DNA of 64,000 nt from Hymenobacter ruricola (GTDB taxonomy: Bacteria > Bacteroidota > Bacteroidia > Cytophagales > Hymenobacteraceae), in the NCBI RefSeq assembly GCF_015694525.1, contig NZ_JADQDM010000001.1, positions 124,001 to 188,000 on the forward strand, read 5' to 3'. Both the position numbers and the translations under genes were made by a program. Every line of letters starts with the position of its first letter. The stretch's first letter is position 1. This document shows, one piece after another, positions 17,179 through 27,116 of this stretch. The notes beneath the pieces are model-generated. The model ran no database searches. It had not been told where the DNA came from and saw only the letters and a program-made list of their open reading frames with translations.

Positions 17179-20100
17179 CTACTCCTTCAGCAGCTTCTGC
17201 TGCCGCACCTCGCGGCCCACGCGCAACGTCAGCACGTACACGCCGGGAGGCAGGGCCACTAGCTCGGGCAGGGGCACGGTGGTTTCGCCCATGGGCAGGG
17301 CCAGCTCGCGCTGGAAGAGGGCGCGGCCGGCCAGGTCAAGCAGTTGGAGGTGGCCCGTGCCGGCCTCGGCGGTGGTGATGGTGGCCACCAACTCCTGCTG
17401 CCGGAAGGGGTTGGGCGCGGCGCGCAGGGCCAGGCCATTCACCTCGTCGAGGCGCACGGCCCGCACGGGGCCGTAGCTGGTGGTGCCGTCCAGGTCCACC
17501 TGGCGCAGGCGGTAGTAGCGCAGGCCGCCGGTCATCGGCACGTTGGGCTCGGTGGCGGTGTAGCGGCGCGGGGCGGCGCTGCTGCCCGCCGCGGCCACCC
17601 GGCCGATTTCGCGGAAGCCATCGCGCGGCGCGGCCGAGGCTTCGAGCGCGAAGTAGGCGCTGTTGCGCTCGCTGGCCGTGGCCCACTCCGCCAGCACGTC
17701 GCGGCCCCGGCGCACGGCCGTGAAGCTGGTCAGCTCCACGGGCAGGGGCCGGTTGCCGCCGTTCACGTAAAACTCCGAGAAGTGGTCCGTCACGGTGGCC
17801 TGGGCCACGAAATAGGGCACGCCAACGGGGTCGCTCATCTGGGGCGTGAGCAGCACGGTGGTCGAGCCGGCCGCCAGGTTGTTGGCCAGGTCGCAGTCCT
17901 CGTTCGGGCCGCTGTACTGGGTCAGGCGCAGGCTGTTGAGGCTGCTCACGTTGGTTGGGTCGGCCACTTTCAGCTTGTTGAACTCAGCGGTGAGGCCGTA
18001 GAAGCGCACCTGCGCGGCGTTGCCAGTACCCAGGGGAGTTTCAGTGATGATGTGCCAGTTGCGGTCGAGATATTTGGTACCGCGCCCGTCCTGGCGCACG
18101 CTGCCGCCGCTCATCACCGCGAATTCTACCCGCACCGTGCCCAGCGCGTGGCCCTGGTCGTTGAGGGCCGCCACGGTTTTGCCGTTTAGCTTGAGGCGCT
18201 GCCAGGTGCCGCTGCCGGTACTCGTAATCGGGTCCGAGAGCAGGCACTGATTGTGCACCAGGTCGTACACCACCAGGGCCGTGTCCTCAATCACGGTGAA
18301 GGTGTCGCCGGTCAGCTTCAGCTTTTCGCGGTTGTCGGTGTGGTCGGTGGCCAGGGTGAAGAAGTCGTAGCGGGCGCCGGGCAGGCCCGGGAAGTCGTAG
18401 CTGGTGCCCGTCACGTCCTGCGCCACCCGAACGAAGGGGCCGCCGTCTTCCGACGCAAACACCTCGTAGCTGCGCACGCCCGAGCCGCCCACGTCGTCGG
18501 AGCCCGTCCAGGTGAGGTGCACGGTGGGGCTGAGTTGCGAAGCGGCCACCGCGTTGACGTGCGAAACGGGCGCGGCAGCGTCCACGATGTTGCCCCAGCG
18601 GTTGGTTTTCAGCGGCGTGTTGCTGTCGAACACGATGCTGCCCTGGGCCACCAGCGAGTCGCCGGTCAGGGCGGTGCCTCCCGGCTGAATGGTGTAGTTC
18701 ACGAAGCCGTGGCCCTGGCCCAGCGTGTCGGAAATGCCCAGGAAGCCGATGAGCGAGTCAGTGGGCGGCAGGCCGGTGGCGCGGTCAATGGTCTGGAAAT
18801 ACCAGAACGCCAGGCGGCTCGACACGTCCACGCCGGCCACCACGCGCACGTCGTAGGGCAGCGGGCTCAGGTGCAGGGTCTGAGCGTAGGTGCTGGCGTT
18901 GGCCGGCACGGCGTAGGTGGTGCCGTTGAAGCCGAAGTCGCCGAGGCGGAAGGTTTGCAGGTTGGTGGTCACGTCGAGCGGCACCTGCACCCGCACCCGC
19001 TGGGCGGGGCCGGTGGCTTGCAGCGAGTCGTTCTCGAACTGCACCTGGTAGTTGAGCTTCTGCTGCACGCCCACCATGCGGCGCGGCCCGTAGCCGGCGG
19101 GCCCGGCAATGAGGTTGGGGTCCACCGAAGCAATGATTTCGGTGCTGGTTGCGCCGCGCGAGTTGAACAGGAAGCGCACCGAGTCGGCGGCCGGGCGCAA
19201 CGCCAGCGGGTAGCCCAGGGCGAAGAAATCGGGCCGGAACTCGTGGTACTGCTCCTCGATGTGCCAGTAATCGGAGCCCACGCCGCCGGGCACCTGGGTC
19301 TGGCTGTTTTTGTGGGTGTAGGGCAGGGCTTTCGGGCTGTGTGCGGGCACCGTCCAGGCCGTATCAATCAGGCCAAGCCGCACAAACTGCCGTTGCAGCG
19401 AGTCCCGCCACACGGTCGGGCCGGGGTTGTTGGCCAGCGCCACCACGGCCGGGTCGAACTGGCCGGGATTGGCCAGCACGGCGGCCTTATACTTCGCAAT
19501 GAAGTCCAGGGTGCGGCGCGAGTAGTCCTGTGCGGTTTTCGGCTGCTGGTTCAGCACCACCGGGAAGTGCACCCGGCCGCCGGCCGCTTGCAGGCTGTTG
19601 AAGTCGATGGGCGGCAGCATGTTCAGGTTCACCTGAATGATTTCGCCGGGCCGCAAATCCTGCGCGATGAAGGGGAACACCTCCGTGGCGTTGCTCACGT
19701 AGCCGTTGTTGGCTGAGTTTGAGAGCGGCACGGCCGGCGCGAAATCCGACTTTTTGCGCACGTTGGGCGTGTGGGTTTCCACCACGCCCGCGCCGGGCGG
19801 CACCGCAAACTGGAATTCCCAGTACGGCACGTCCACGTTCGAGGAGTTGGTGAGGAAGTAGGTCCAGTTGCCGCGGGTGCCCACGCGCAGGCGCGGCGGC
19901 GTGATGCTGGCAAAGTTCACCAGCAGCCCCGAGCTGGGCTCGACGGTGAGGCCGTTGGTGAGCTGCACTTTCGTGCCGTTGGCCTGCTCGGCCACCACGT
20001 TGTACGTACCGGTGTCTACCGAGTCGCGGTCGAAATGCCAGCGCAGAGTCACTTCCACGCTGCTGCGGAAGCGCACGATGTCGGCGTAGGCCAGCGGCGT

Positions 20101-23100
20101 CGGGCTGCTGCCTTTCGTGATGTAAAACTTGGTGCCGGCCAGCGCGGCCGAGTTGCCGGTGCGCCGCACGAAGCCCGCGCCCAGCACCCGCGTGGTCACG
20201 CGGCCCTGGCCCACGGTGTCGGAGGCGATGCTGCGTACCTGGAAGGGCAGGGCCTCGGCGAAGAGCGTGGCGGTTTGGGTGCCGGCGTACACGTAAGGCG
20301 TTTTCACCAGGATGTAATAGTCGCCGCCGCCGGTGCTCGGAATCAGCAATTCCTGCCGGGTATTAATCGGGTCTTCGTAGATGAAATCGAAGTCCGAAGT
20401 CGTGGGCACGCGGTTGTAGGCCACGTAGATTTCGTTCTGGCCGTGGTTCTGGTTCGAGCCCAGCGCGAGGCGCAGGTCGAAGCCCGCGCCGGGCGTCACC
20501 TTGTAGAATTCCAGCGAGTCGCGGTCGAGCGCGAAGAGCGTCAGCGTGTTAAGCGGCAGCACGTTCACGGTCACGTTGGTCGGGGCGGCCTGCGAGAGCG
20601 TGTCGTTCTGGTAGTCGCTCTCAAAAACGTCGCGGAAGAGGTTGGTCCCCAAAATGCCGTGATAGTCCCCGGGGCTCAGCCCCTGCACCCGGTCCCGAAT
20701 CACGCCGCTCACCGTGGCGCCCGCCGCAATGGTCAGGTTGCGGGTGCTGGTGCCAAAGAGCTTGTCCGAGCCCGTGCTCAGCACCCGGTCGCTGCTCAGG
20801 TAAAGGCCGTCCTTGAGCTGGCCCACGGCGGCATTGCTGCCCTGGTTGCGCACCGAATAGCTCACGGTCATGGTCTTGCCGAGCTTGGCCGTGCCGGGCA
20901 CCGCCACCATCGTCACCACCAGGTCGGAGGGCTGCGGGACGGTCACGTTCACCGTGGTAGGCGCCTGCCAGACGTTGTTGAACTCGTGCTGGTGCTCGTA
21001 CACCTGGCCCACCTGCACGGCCCCGCCCCAGTGCGCAAACTGCGGGCCGTAGCCGCTGGGGTCGTTGTTGTCGGTGGCAATGAACAGGTAGTAATTCCCG
21101 GCCAGATAGCCCGGAATGGTCACGTTCGTAGTCACATTGTAGAAGTCGCCAGCCGCCAGCGCCCCGGTGTGGGGCACCACTCCAATGCGGGTCGCGCCCG
21201 CCAGCGTGGGCGAGGGGCTCAGATATATGCCGTCATTCCAGGAAGCGGCCGGCGTGGCGCCCACGCCGTCGTTCTGCACCCGGAAACTGAGGCTCACCTG
21301 CTGCCCGGCCAGGGCGGCCGTGGGCACGCCGGGGCCGTTGCCGCCGGTAGTCACAATCTGCAAATCGGCCGGGGGCGTGAGCGTGATGGGCAGGGCCAGC
21401 GCGGCCACGTTGTTGGCCGGGTTGGTGTCGGCCAGCGTGCCATTGGGGTTGTTGGCCGTGCGCAGCAGCACGTAGTAGCTGCCGCTAATGCCCTGGGGCA
21501 AGGTCACGGTCTGGCTCTGCTGGTAGAAGCCGCTGGGAGCCAGCGGGCCGGCGGTGCTGCCGGGCGCGGCCAGCAGCAGGTCGCTGCCGTCAATCACATT
21601 GTCGAGGGACAAATACGCCTGGTCCGTCCAGGCCGTGGCCAGGGTCTGGAAGCTGCCCAGGTTGCGCACGCGCCAAGCCACGTTCAGGCCGTTGCCCGAG
21701 GCGGCCGGCGCGGGCGTGGCGGTCAGGTTCTGCACCGCTAGGTCGTCGCTGTAGAGGTAGGTCAGCGTGGTCGTCTGCTCGTTGTTGCTCTCGTAGTTAA
21801 ACTCGTACACGCGGTTGCCCGCGTCGGCCGTGAGGCGCACCGTGAGGGTGCCCGGCACGAAATTGTTGGGCAGACTAATGGTGGCCGAGTTCGAATACGA
21901 AGCGCCCGCCGCCAGCGGCCCGGCGTGGGGCACGCTGGCCAGCACCGCCGAGTGGCCCGCCGCGTCGCTCACGGTCAGGTGGTCGGTCCAGGTGCCGCCG
22001 GCCGCAATCACGGCCGTGTTCGTGTTTTGCACCGTGTAGTTCACCACGAAGCTGTTGGGGGCCGATACCGAGGCCGGGGCCGTCAGGGCCGTCGGGTACA
22101 GGTCGGCGTACACCAGATTGATGGCCACGGTGCCGGCCGAGCGGGTCACGTTGTTGTCCTCGTGGGTGTACTCGAACACGTTGTTGCCGGCATCGGCCTG
22201 CACGTACACGTAGTAGTTGCCGCTGATGCCGTTGGGCAGGTTCAGCGCGCCCGCGGCGGCGTAGGTGGCGTTGGGCTGCAGGCCGGTGGCCGCTTCGTAG
22301 TGAAACACCTGCCCGAGGCTGATGGCCGTGTTGTCGAAGGTCGGGCTGAGGCTGAGGTAGACGTTATCGGCCCAGTAGGTTTCCAGGCGCGGGTAGGGGC
22401 GGCTCAGGCCCGCGTTCCGGCCCACCCAGCTCACCGGCAAACTGGTGCCGGCGGTGGCCGCGGCCGGGGCCGTCACGCTGGTTATCACCAGGTCGGGCGG
22501 CGGGCGCAGGGTCACGTGCACGGGCACGTACTCGAGGTGGTCGTGGGGCGTGGGCGTGTTGTAATGCACCAGCGTGCGCGGGTTCACGTTGTTGGTGCTG
22601 GCCGTTTCGAACACCTCGTTGTTGTCGTCGGTGAAAACGTAGAGGTAATAGTCGCCGGTGGGGGTGGTGTGCGGAATCGGGATGCGCAGGTTGTCATTGT
22701 AGGCGGCATTCACGTTTAGCGTCTGGCCCGCGTGGCGGGTGGTGCCGCCGCGCCGGGCCGTGGGGCCCAGCAGGCCCTGGCCGGTGTTCTGGGCAATGTT
22801 CTGAGTGGTGTCAGGCGAGAAGTAGCCGGCGTCGGTCCAGGAGGCATTCACCACATCCACGCTGCCGGTGTTGCGCACGCGGTAGCCCACGGCCGCCGTG
22901 TCGCCGCCGAAAAAGCTGGTGAAGTGCGACACCGTTTGCACCACCAGGTCGGGCGCGGTGGGCACGATGATGAGCACGCGGCCCAGGGCCGGGGCGGGCC
23001 CGCTGGCCTCGCGGCCCACGTTGTTGGCGTAGCTGGTTTCGAGCAGCGCGCCGTTGCTGTTGGCCTTCACGTACACATAGTAGTAGCCGGCCATGCTCAG

Positions 23101-26100
23101 CGGCACCGGGAAGGTGCCCTGGCTGATGTAGGTGCCGTTGGGCTGCAGGTAGGTCACGTTGCCCACGCTGCCCATGTACATGGCCGTGTTGTCGAAGGTC
23201 GGGTTCTGCGAGAAGTACACGCCGTCCTGCCACTGCTGGGCCAGGGTGCTGGCCACGCCGCTGTTGGTTACGTTCCAGCTCACGGCTACCGTCTGGCCGA
23301 CGTAGGCCGTGTCGGCCGCCTGCACGAAGGGCACGGTCAGGTCGGGCAATTGGCGCAGCTCGAAGGTCTGCACCGGGCCGGGCGTGCTGCCGCAGACGTT
23401 GCGGGCCACCACGCGCCACTTGAAGCTCTGCCCGTAAGCCAGCGGCGCACCGCCGTAGCTGGTTTGCAGGGTGCTGATGCCCGCCACGGTGGGCGTGGCC
23501 GGCTGGCTGCCGCTGCTGGGCCAGATGTACAAGTCGAAGCTGCTGGCCGTGGAGCCCGCGCCGGGGTTCCAGCCGAAGTTGATGGGCAAATCCAGCCCCG
23601 CCGAGTTATCCACCGGCAGCATGTTGGTCACCGCCAGCGGGGCCACCGAGGCCGGCGAGCGATAGACTTTCTGCGTGAAGCTGTACGAGCAGCCGGCCGC
23701 GTTGGTCACCGTCACCGAGTAGGTAGCGGGCGCGCCCACCGTGGCCGGCGCGTTCACTGCAATGCTGCTGCCGGTAGCGCCGGTGCTCCACGCGTAGGTG
23801 GCGCCCGGGCCCGCGTTGCTCACGGCCAGCGTGGCCGATGAGCCGGGGCAGAGCACCGAGTCGGGCGTCACAGCCAGGATGGGTCGGGGCAGCACCGTCA
23901 GCGGCTGGGTGGCGGTGTTGGCGCAGCCATTGCCATCGATGTAGCGGTAGCTGATGGTGTAGGTGCCGGGCCCCACGGCCGTCGGGCTAAACTGCCCGCC
24001 GCTCACGCCGGGACCGGAATAGCTGCCGCCCGCAGGCGCGCCGCCCGTCAGCGCAAACGCCGCCGCGCCTAGGCACTTCGTTGGCTGGGCCACCAGCGTC
24101 ACCATGGGCAGCGGGTTCACCGTCAGTGCCTGGGTGGCCGTGGCGGTGCAGTTGTTGCCATTGGTGTAGGAGTAGGTAATGGTATGCGTGCCGGGGCCGG
24201 CCGCCGACGGGCTGAAGCTGTTGCCGCTCACGCCCGGCCCCGAGTAGGTGCCGCCGGCGGGCAGGCCGCCCGTCAAGGTGTAAGTATCGGCACTCGCGCA
24301 CACGGCCGCCTGCGCCGCCAGCGTCACCACAGGCAGCAGGTCTACCACCACGCTCACGGTGGCCGAGCAGTCGTGGCCGCCGGCGCTCACCGTCACCGAG
24401 TAGCTGGCGTCGGCCGAGGGCGTTACCGTGATGCTGTTGCCGGTGGCGCCGGTGCTCCACAGCACCGTGCCGTTCACCGGGGCGGCCAGGCTCAGGGTCA
24501 GGGGTTGGCCCGCGCACACGTGCTGGATGGCGCCGCCCGCAATGCTGGCGTAGGGCATAAACACCTGCGTGCTGGCCGTGCTGGTGCAGGCGCCGTGGGC
24601 GCCCGTCACCGAATAAGTGCCGGGGCTGCTCACGCTGATGGTGCGCGACGTTGCGCCCGTGCTCCACAGGTAACTGCTGGCCGGCCCGGCGTCCAGCGTC
24701 ACGCTGGCCGTGCCGCAGGCCGGCGACGAATCGGCGGGCAAGCTCAAAGCCAACGGCGCATCCACCGAAATGGTCACGCTGGCCGAGCAGTTCTGGCCGT
24801 GGTCTCGCACGGTGGCCGTGTAGGTGGTGGTGGCCGTGGGCGCCACCGTGATGCTGGGCGTGGTCTGCCCGCCCGGCATCCACACGATGCTGCCGTTCAC
24901 CGGCGCATTCAAGCTCAGCGTAATGCTGCTGCCCGAGCAAATGCTCTGGCTGCTCTGGGCGATGGTCGCATTGGGCAGCAGCACGTAGGTCTGGTCTGAT
25001 TTGGGGCAGCCGTTGTCTACCGTCACCGAATACAGGCCCGGCGCGCTCACGCTGATGGTTTGCGAAGTGGCGCCGGTGCTCCACAGGTAGGAGGTGCCAC
25101 CGCTGCCCGCGTCCAGGGTCACGCTGGCCGTGCCGCAGGTTGCCCGGGTGGTGTCGGGCAGGCTCAGCGGCAGGGCGGGCGGGATGTTGATGGTCACCGC
25201 ATCGGAGCAGGAAAACGAGCCGTCCGAAACCGTGGCCGTGTAGGTGGTGGTGGCCGTGGGCGCCACCGTGATGCTGGCCGCGCTGCTCGTCACCGAGTTG
25301 TCGGAAGCCGACCACGTCACCGTCCCGTCCACCGGCGCGGCTAGGCTGAGCGTGGTGCTCTGGCCGGGGCACTGCGTGGCGTTGGTTTGCACGATGTCGG
25401 CCCGCGGCATGCGCACCGTGGTGCTGGCCGTGGCCGTGCAGGTGCCGGTGCTGGCGCCCGTCACGGTAACGGAGTAGGTGCCCGGTGCCGAAGCCGTAAT
25501 GGTCTGGGTGGTCTGGCCGCCGGGACTCCAGGCGTAGGACGCGTAGCCCGCGCCGGCGTCCAGCGTCACGCTGGTTTGGCCGCAGGGCACGTCGGTGACG
25601 GGCGCCAGCGCGATGGTGGGCGCGGGCGCGAACGTGACGGTGCTGCTGCCCGTGCCGGTGCAGCCCAGGGCGCTGGTCAAGGCCACCGAATAGGTGCCGG
25701 CCGTGGTCACGGTCAGGCTCTGGCTGGTTTCGCCGGGCAGGGGCGAGCCGTCCAGACTCCACTGGTAGCTGCCGCCCACTCCGGCCGACGCCGAGGTGAT
25801 GGTGAGCGGCTGCCCGCTGCACCCGGCCAGGGCCGGCGGCAGGTTGGGGCTGAGCTGCGAGGGCGTGCTCACGCTGAATGGGTGCGCGTACTCGATGGCC
25901 GGCACGCCGTTGGCATCCAGCACCGCCACGCGCATCACGTAGTTGCCGGCTGCGCTCACGCACACGTTGGTGGGAAAGGTCACGTCCACGTCGGCCGCCC
26001 GCGCGGGCGCCGGCAGCACGTAGTATTCCGGCGGCGCGCTGGGTGTGGCCGAGCTTTCGGGAAACACCTGGTAGCGGACGCGGGTGATGAGCGGCCTAGT

Positions 26101-26973
26101 GCCGCCCGCAATGCTGCCCTGCCGCAAAAACGGCTTCACGTTCACCAGGCTCCAGGCGCCGGCGGCGTTGCGCACCCGCACAAACAGGGTGTGGATGCCG
26201 TTGGCCACGCCGCTCAAATCGGCCACAAAATCCTGGTCGATGCTGGGGCCCGGCGTGGCAAAATTGACCCGCGTGCCCTGCCCGTAGCCGGGGTCGGTGT
26301 CGAGGTAATATTCGGCATAGGTCAGGCTGGAGGCCGCCCCGCCGCCGCTGGCCGGCCCCACGTAAATGGGCTGCACGTGGCTGATGCTCCACGCGCCGCT
26401 GGCATTTTTCACGCGCGTGTACATGGTGTGGAAGCCCGGCGCGAGCCCGCTCAAATCGGCCATGTAGGTTTGGTCGATGCCGGGAGCGGGCGCCGTCAGC
26501 GCCACGCCGTGCCCCAGCCGGTAGCCGGGGTCGGTGTCGAAAAAATATTCGAGGTAGGTGAGGTTGTCGAGCCCCGTGCCCACCGGGCCCACGTACACGG
26601 GCCGCACGTGCGCAATGCTCCAAGCGGCGCGGGCGGGCCAGTACGCCGGCTGGCCGGCATCGGCGCTGGCCCCCAGCGGACCGAGGGGGCCCAGCGGGTT
26701 CACCTCGGCCGGGCGCTGCTCGCGCACGCGGGTGTAGAGGGTGTGGAAGCCCGGCGCCAGCCCCGCCAGGCTGGCCGTGTAGGTGAAGTCCTGCGCGGCC
26801 GCGGCCGTGGGGAAGCTCACCGGCGTGCCCTGGCCGTGGCCGGGGTCGGTGTCGTAAAAATATTCCAGCCGCGTCAGGCTCTGGGCCCGCGCCGGGCGCC
26901 CGGCCAGCAGCACCCCCAGCAGCAGAAGTGCCTTCAGCCACGGCCATTGCCGGAGTAAGGAGTCGGTTTCCAT
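17179..26973 (-). CDS. Giant T9SS-secreted surface protein with Ig-like and CARDB repeats
   Basis: A 3264-residue secreted protein. A signal peptide (about 1-31) is followed by three repeats of about 80-105 residues beginning LEYFYDTDPG and ending 'AWSIxHVxPxYVG' (about 32-295). Next come many Ig/PKD-like modules (about 300-1140) with C..G...TL and 'YSVTVT' strands. A fibronectin-like module follows (about 1145-1205), then seven CARDB-type modules starting near 1211, 1341, 1491, 1623, 1743, 1868 and 2014, each opening with [PASD]DL and containing a 'SWxVxNxG' strand. A pre-peptidase-like module (2139-2240), a large unclassified beta region, a FnIII domain (about 2800-2890) and a type A T9SS sorting domain (about 3181-3264; AAPNPF to KLLKE) complete it. 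It should be exported by the Por/T9SS machinery and anchored on the cell surface, probably as an adhesin or matrix protein. No enzyme motif was seen. Confidence 0.9.
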   Translation of the reverse strand: METDSLLRQWPWLKALLLLGVLLAGRPARAQSLTRLEYFYDTDPGHGQGTPVSFPTAAAAQDFTYTASLAGLAPGFHTLYTRVREQRPAEVNPLGPLGPLGASADAGQPAYWPARAAWSIAHVRPVYVGPVGTGLDNLTYLEYFFDTDPGYRLGHGVALTAPAPGIDQTYMADLSGLAPGFHTMYTRVKNASGAWSISHVQPIYVGPASGGGAASSLTYAEYYLDTDPGYGQGTRVNFATPGPSIDQDFVADLSGVANGIHTLFVRVRNAAGAWSLVNVKPFLRQGSIAGGTRPLITRVRYQVFPESSATPSAPPEYYVLPAPARAADVDVTFPTNVCVSAAGNYVMRVAVLDANGVPAIEYAHPFSVSTPSQLSPNLPPALAGCSGQPLTITSASAGVGGSYQWSLDGSPLPGETSQSLTVTTAGTYSVALTSALGCTGTGSSTVTFAPAPTIALAPVTDVPCGQTSVTLDAGAGYASYAWSPGGQTTQTITASAPGTYSVTVTGASTGTCTATASTTVRMPRADIVQTNATQCPGQSTTLSLAAPVDGTVTWSASDNSVTSSAASITVAPTATTTYTATVSDGSFSCSDAVTINIPPALPLSLPDTTRATCGTASVTLDAGSGGTSYLWSTGATSQTISVSAPGLYSVTVDNGCPKSDQTYVLLPNATIAQSSQSICSGSSITLSLNAPVNGSIVWMPGGQTTPSITVAPTATTTYTATVRDHGQNCSASVTISVDAPLALSLPADSSPACGTASVTLDAGPASSYLWSTGATSRTISVSSPGTYSVTGAHGACTSTASTQVFMPYASIAGGAIQHVCAGQPLTLSLAAPVNGTVLWSTGATGNSITVTPSADASYSVTVSAGGHDCSATVSVVVDLLPVVTLAAQAAVCASADTYTLTGGLPAGGTYSGPGVSGNSFSPSAAGPGTHTITYSYTNGNNCTATATQALTVNPLPMVTLVAQPTKCLGAAAFALTGGAPAGGSYSGPGVSGGQFSPTAVGPGTYTISYRYIDGNGCANTATQPLTVLPRPILAVTPDSVLCPGSSATLAVSNAGPGATYAWSTGATGSSIAVNAPATVGAPATYSVTVTNAAGCSYSFTQKVYRSPASVAPLAVTNMLPVDNSAGLDLPINFGWNPGAGSTASSFDLYIWPSSGSQPATPTVAGISTLQTSYGGAPLAYGQSFKWRVVARNVCGSTPGPVQTFELRQLPDLTVPFVQAADTAYVGQTVAVSWNVTNSGVASTLAQQWQDGVYFSQNPTFDNTAMYMGSVGNVTYLQPNGTYISQGTFPVPLSMAGYYYVYVKANSNGALLETSYANNVGREASGPAPALGRVLIIVPTAPDLVVQTVSHFTSFFGGDTAAVGYRVRNTGSVDVVNASWTDAGYFSPDTTQNIAQNTGQGLLGPTARRGGTTRHAGQTLNVNAAYNDNLRIPIPHTTPTGDYYLYVFTDDNNEVFETASTNNVNPRTLVHYNTPTPHDHLEYVPVHVTLRPPPDLVITSVTAPAAATAGTSLPVSWVGRNAGLSRPYPRLETYWADNVYLSLSPTFDNTAISLGQVFHYEAATGLQPNATYAAAGALNLPNGISGNYYVYVQADAGNNVFEYTHEDNNVTRSAGTVAINLVYADLYPTALTAPASVSAPNSFVVNYTVQNTNTAVIAAGGTWTDHLTVSDAAGHSAVLASVPHAGPLAAGASYSNSATISLPNNFVPGTLTVRLTADAGNRVYEFNYESNNEQTTTLTYLYSDDLAVQNLTATPAPAASGNGLNVAWRVRNLGSFQTLATAWTDQAYLSLDNVIDGSDLLLAAPGSTAGPLAPSGFYQQSQTVTLPQGISGSYYVLLRTANNPNGTLADTNPANNVAALALPITLTPPADLQIVTTGGNGPGVPTAALAGQQVSLSFRVQNDGVGATPAASWNDGIYLSPSPTLAGATRIGVVPHTGALAAGDFYNVTTNVTIPGYLAGNYYLFIATDNNDPSGYGPQFAHWGGAVQVGQVYEHQHEFNNVWQAPTTVNVTVPQPSDLVVTMVAVPGTAKLGKTMTVSYSVRNQGSNAAVGQLKDGLYLSSDRVLSTGSDKLFGTSTRNLTIAAGATVSGVIRDRVQGLSPGDYHGILGTNLFRDVFESDYQNDTLSQAAPTNVTVNVLPLNTLTLFALDRDSLEFYKVTPGAGFDLRLALGSNQNHGQNEIYVAYNRVPTTSDFDFIYEDPINTRQELLIPSTGGGDYYILVKTPYVYAGTQTATLFAEALPFQVRSIASDTVGQGRVTTRVLGAGFVRRTGNSAALAGTKFYITKGSSPTPLAYADIVRFRSSVEVTLRWHFDRDSVDTGTYNVVAEQANGTKVQLTNGLTVEPSSGLLVNFASITPPRLRVGTRGNWTYFLTNSSNVDVPYWEFQFAVPPGAGVVETHTPNVRKKSDFAPAVPLSNSANNGYVSNATEVFPFIAQDLRPGEIIQVNLNMLPPIDFNSLQAAGGRVHFPVVLNQQPKTAQDYSRRTLDFIAKYKAAVLANPGQFDPAVVALANNPGPTVWRDSLQRQFVRLGLIDTAWTVPAHSPKALPYTHKNSQTQVPGGVGSDYWHIEEQYHEFRPDFFALGYPLALRPAADSVRFLFNSRGATSTEIIASVDPNLIAGPAGYGPRRMVGVQQKLNYQVQFENDSLQATGPAQRVRVQVPLDVTTNLQTFRLGDFGFNGTTYAVPANASTYAQTLHLSPLPYDVRVVAGVDVSSRLAFWYFQTIDRATGLPPTDSLIGFLGISDTLGQGHGFVNYTIQPGGTALTGDSLVAQGSIVFDSNTPLKTNRWGNIVDAAAPVSHVNAVAASQLSPTVHLTWTGSDDVGGSGVRSYEVFASEDGGPFVRVAQDVTGTSYDFPGLPGARYDFFTLATDHTDNREKLKLTGDTFTVIEDTALVVYDLVHNQCLLSDPITSTGSGTWQRLKLNGKTVAALNDQGHALGTVRVEFAVMSGGSVRQDGRGTKYLDRNWHIITETPLGTGNAAQVRFYGLTAEFNKLKVADPTNVSSLNSLRLTQYSGPNEDCDLANNLAAGSTTVLLTPQMSDPVGVPYFVAQATVTDHFSEFYVNGGNRPLPVELTSFTAVRRGRDVLAEWATASERNSAYFALEASAAPRDGFREIGRVAAAGSSAAPRRYTATEPNVPMTGGLRYYRLRQVDLDGTTSYGPVRAVRLDEVNGLALRAAPNPFRQQELVATITTAEAGTGHLQLLDLAGRALFQRELALPMGETTVPLPELVALPPGVYVLTLRVGREVRQQKLLKE

Positions 26974-26989
26974 CGCTTAATAGAGAATG

Positions 26990-27115
26990 GAGTCTTAGGG
27001 TCTTAGGGGCTTAGGGGCTTGGTGTTTTGGACAAAATGGAAAGTCAGCGAGTCTGCCGCTTTCGCTTTTCGTGCCCAAAACCAAGACTCTAAGTCCCCAA
27101 GACCCCAAGTCCCTG
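26990..27115. repeat. Imperfect inverted repeat between two secreted-protein genes
   Basis: The left side repeats CTTAGGG(G) units three to four times (26990-27030) and ends GGTGTTTTGG. The right side (27075-27115) is its rough complement, CCAAAACCAAGACTC followed by AAGTCCCC-type units. It forms a long imperfect stem and falls 3' of nothing on the plus strand but between two minus-strand genes. Confidence 0.6.
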
Positions 27116-27116
27116 A

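Noticed and set aside
18253..26958. Several long plus-strand open frames opposite the giant T9SS gene (for example 18253-19716, 19771-21741, 25387-26958)
   Set aside because: They are rich in Ala, Gly, His and Arg with no domain pattern, as expected for the antisense of GC-rich coding DNA. The minus-strand gene has a continuous signal peptide to sorting-domain architecture.
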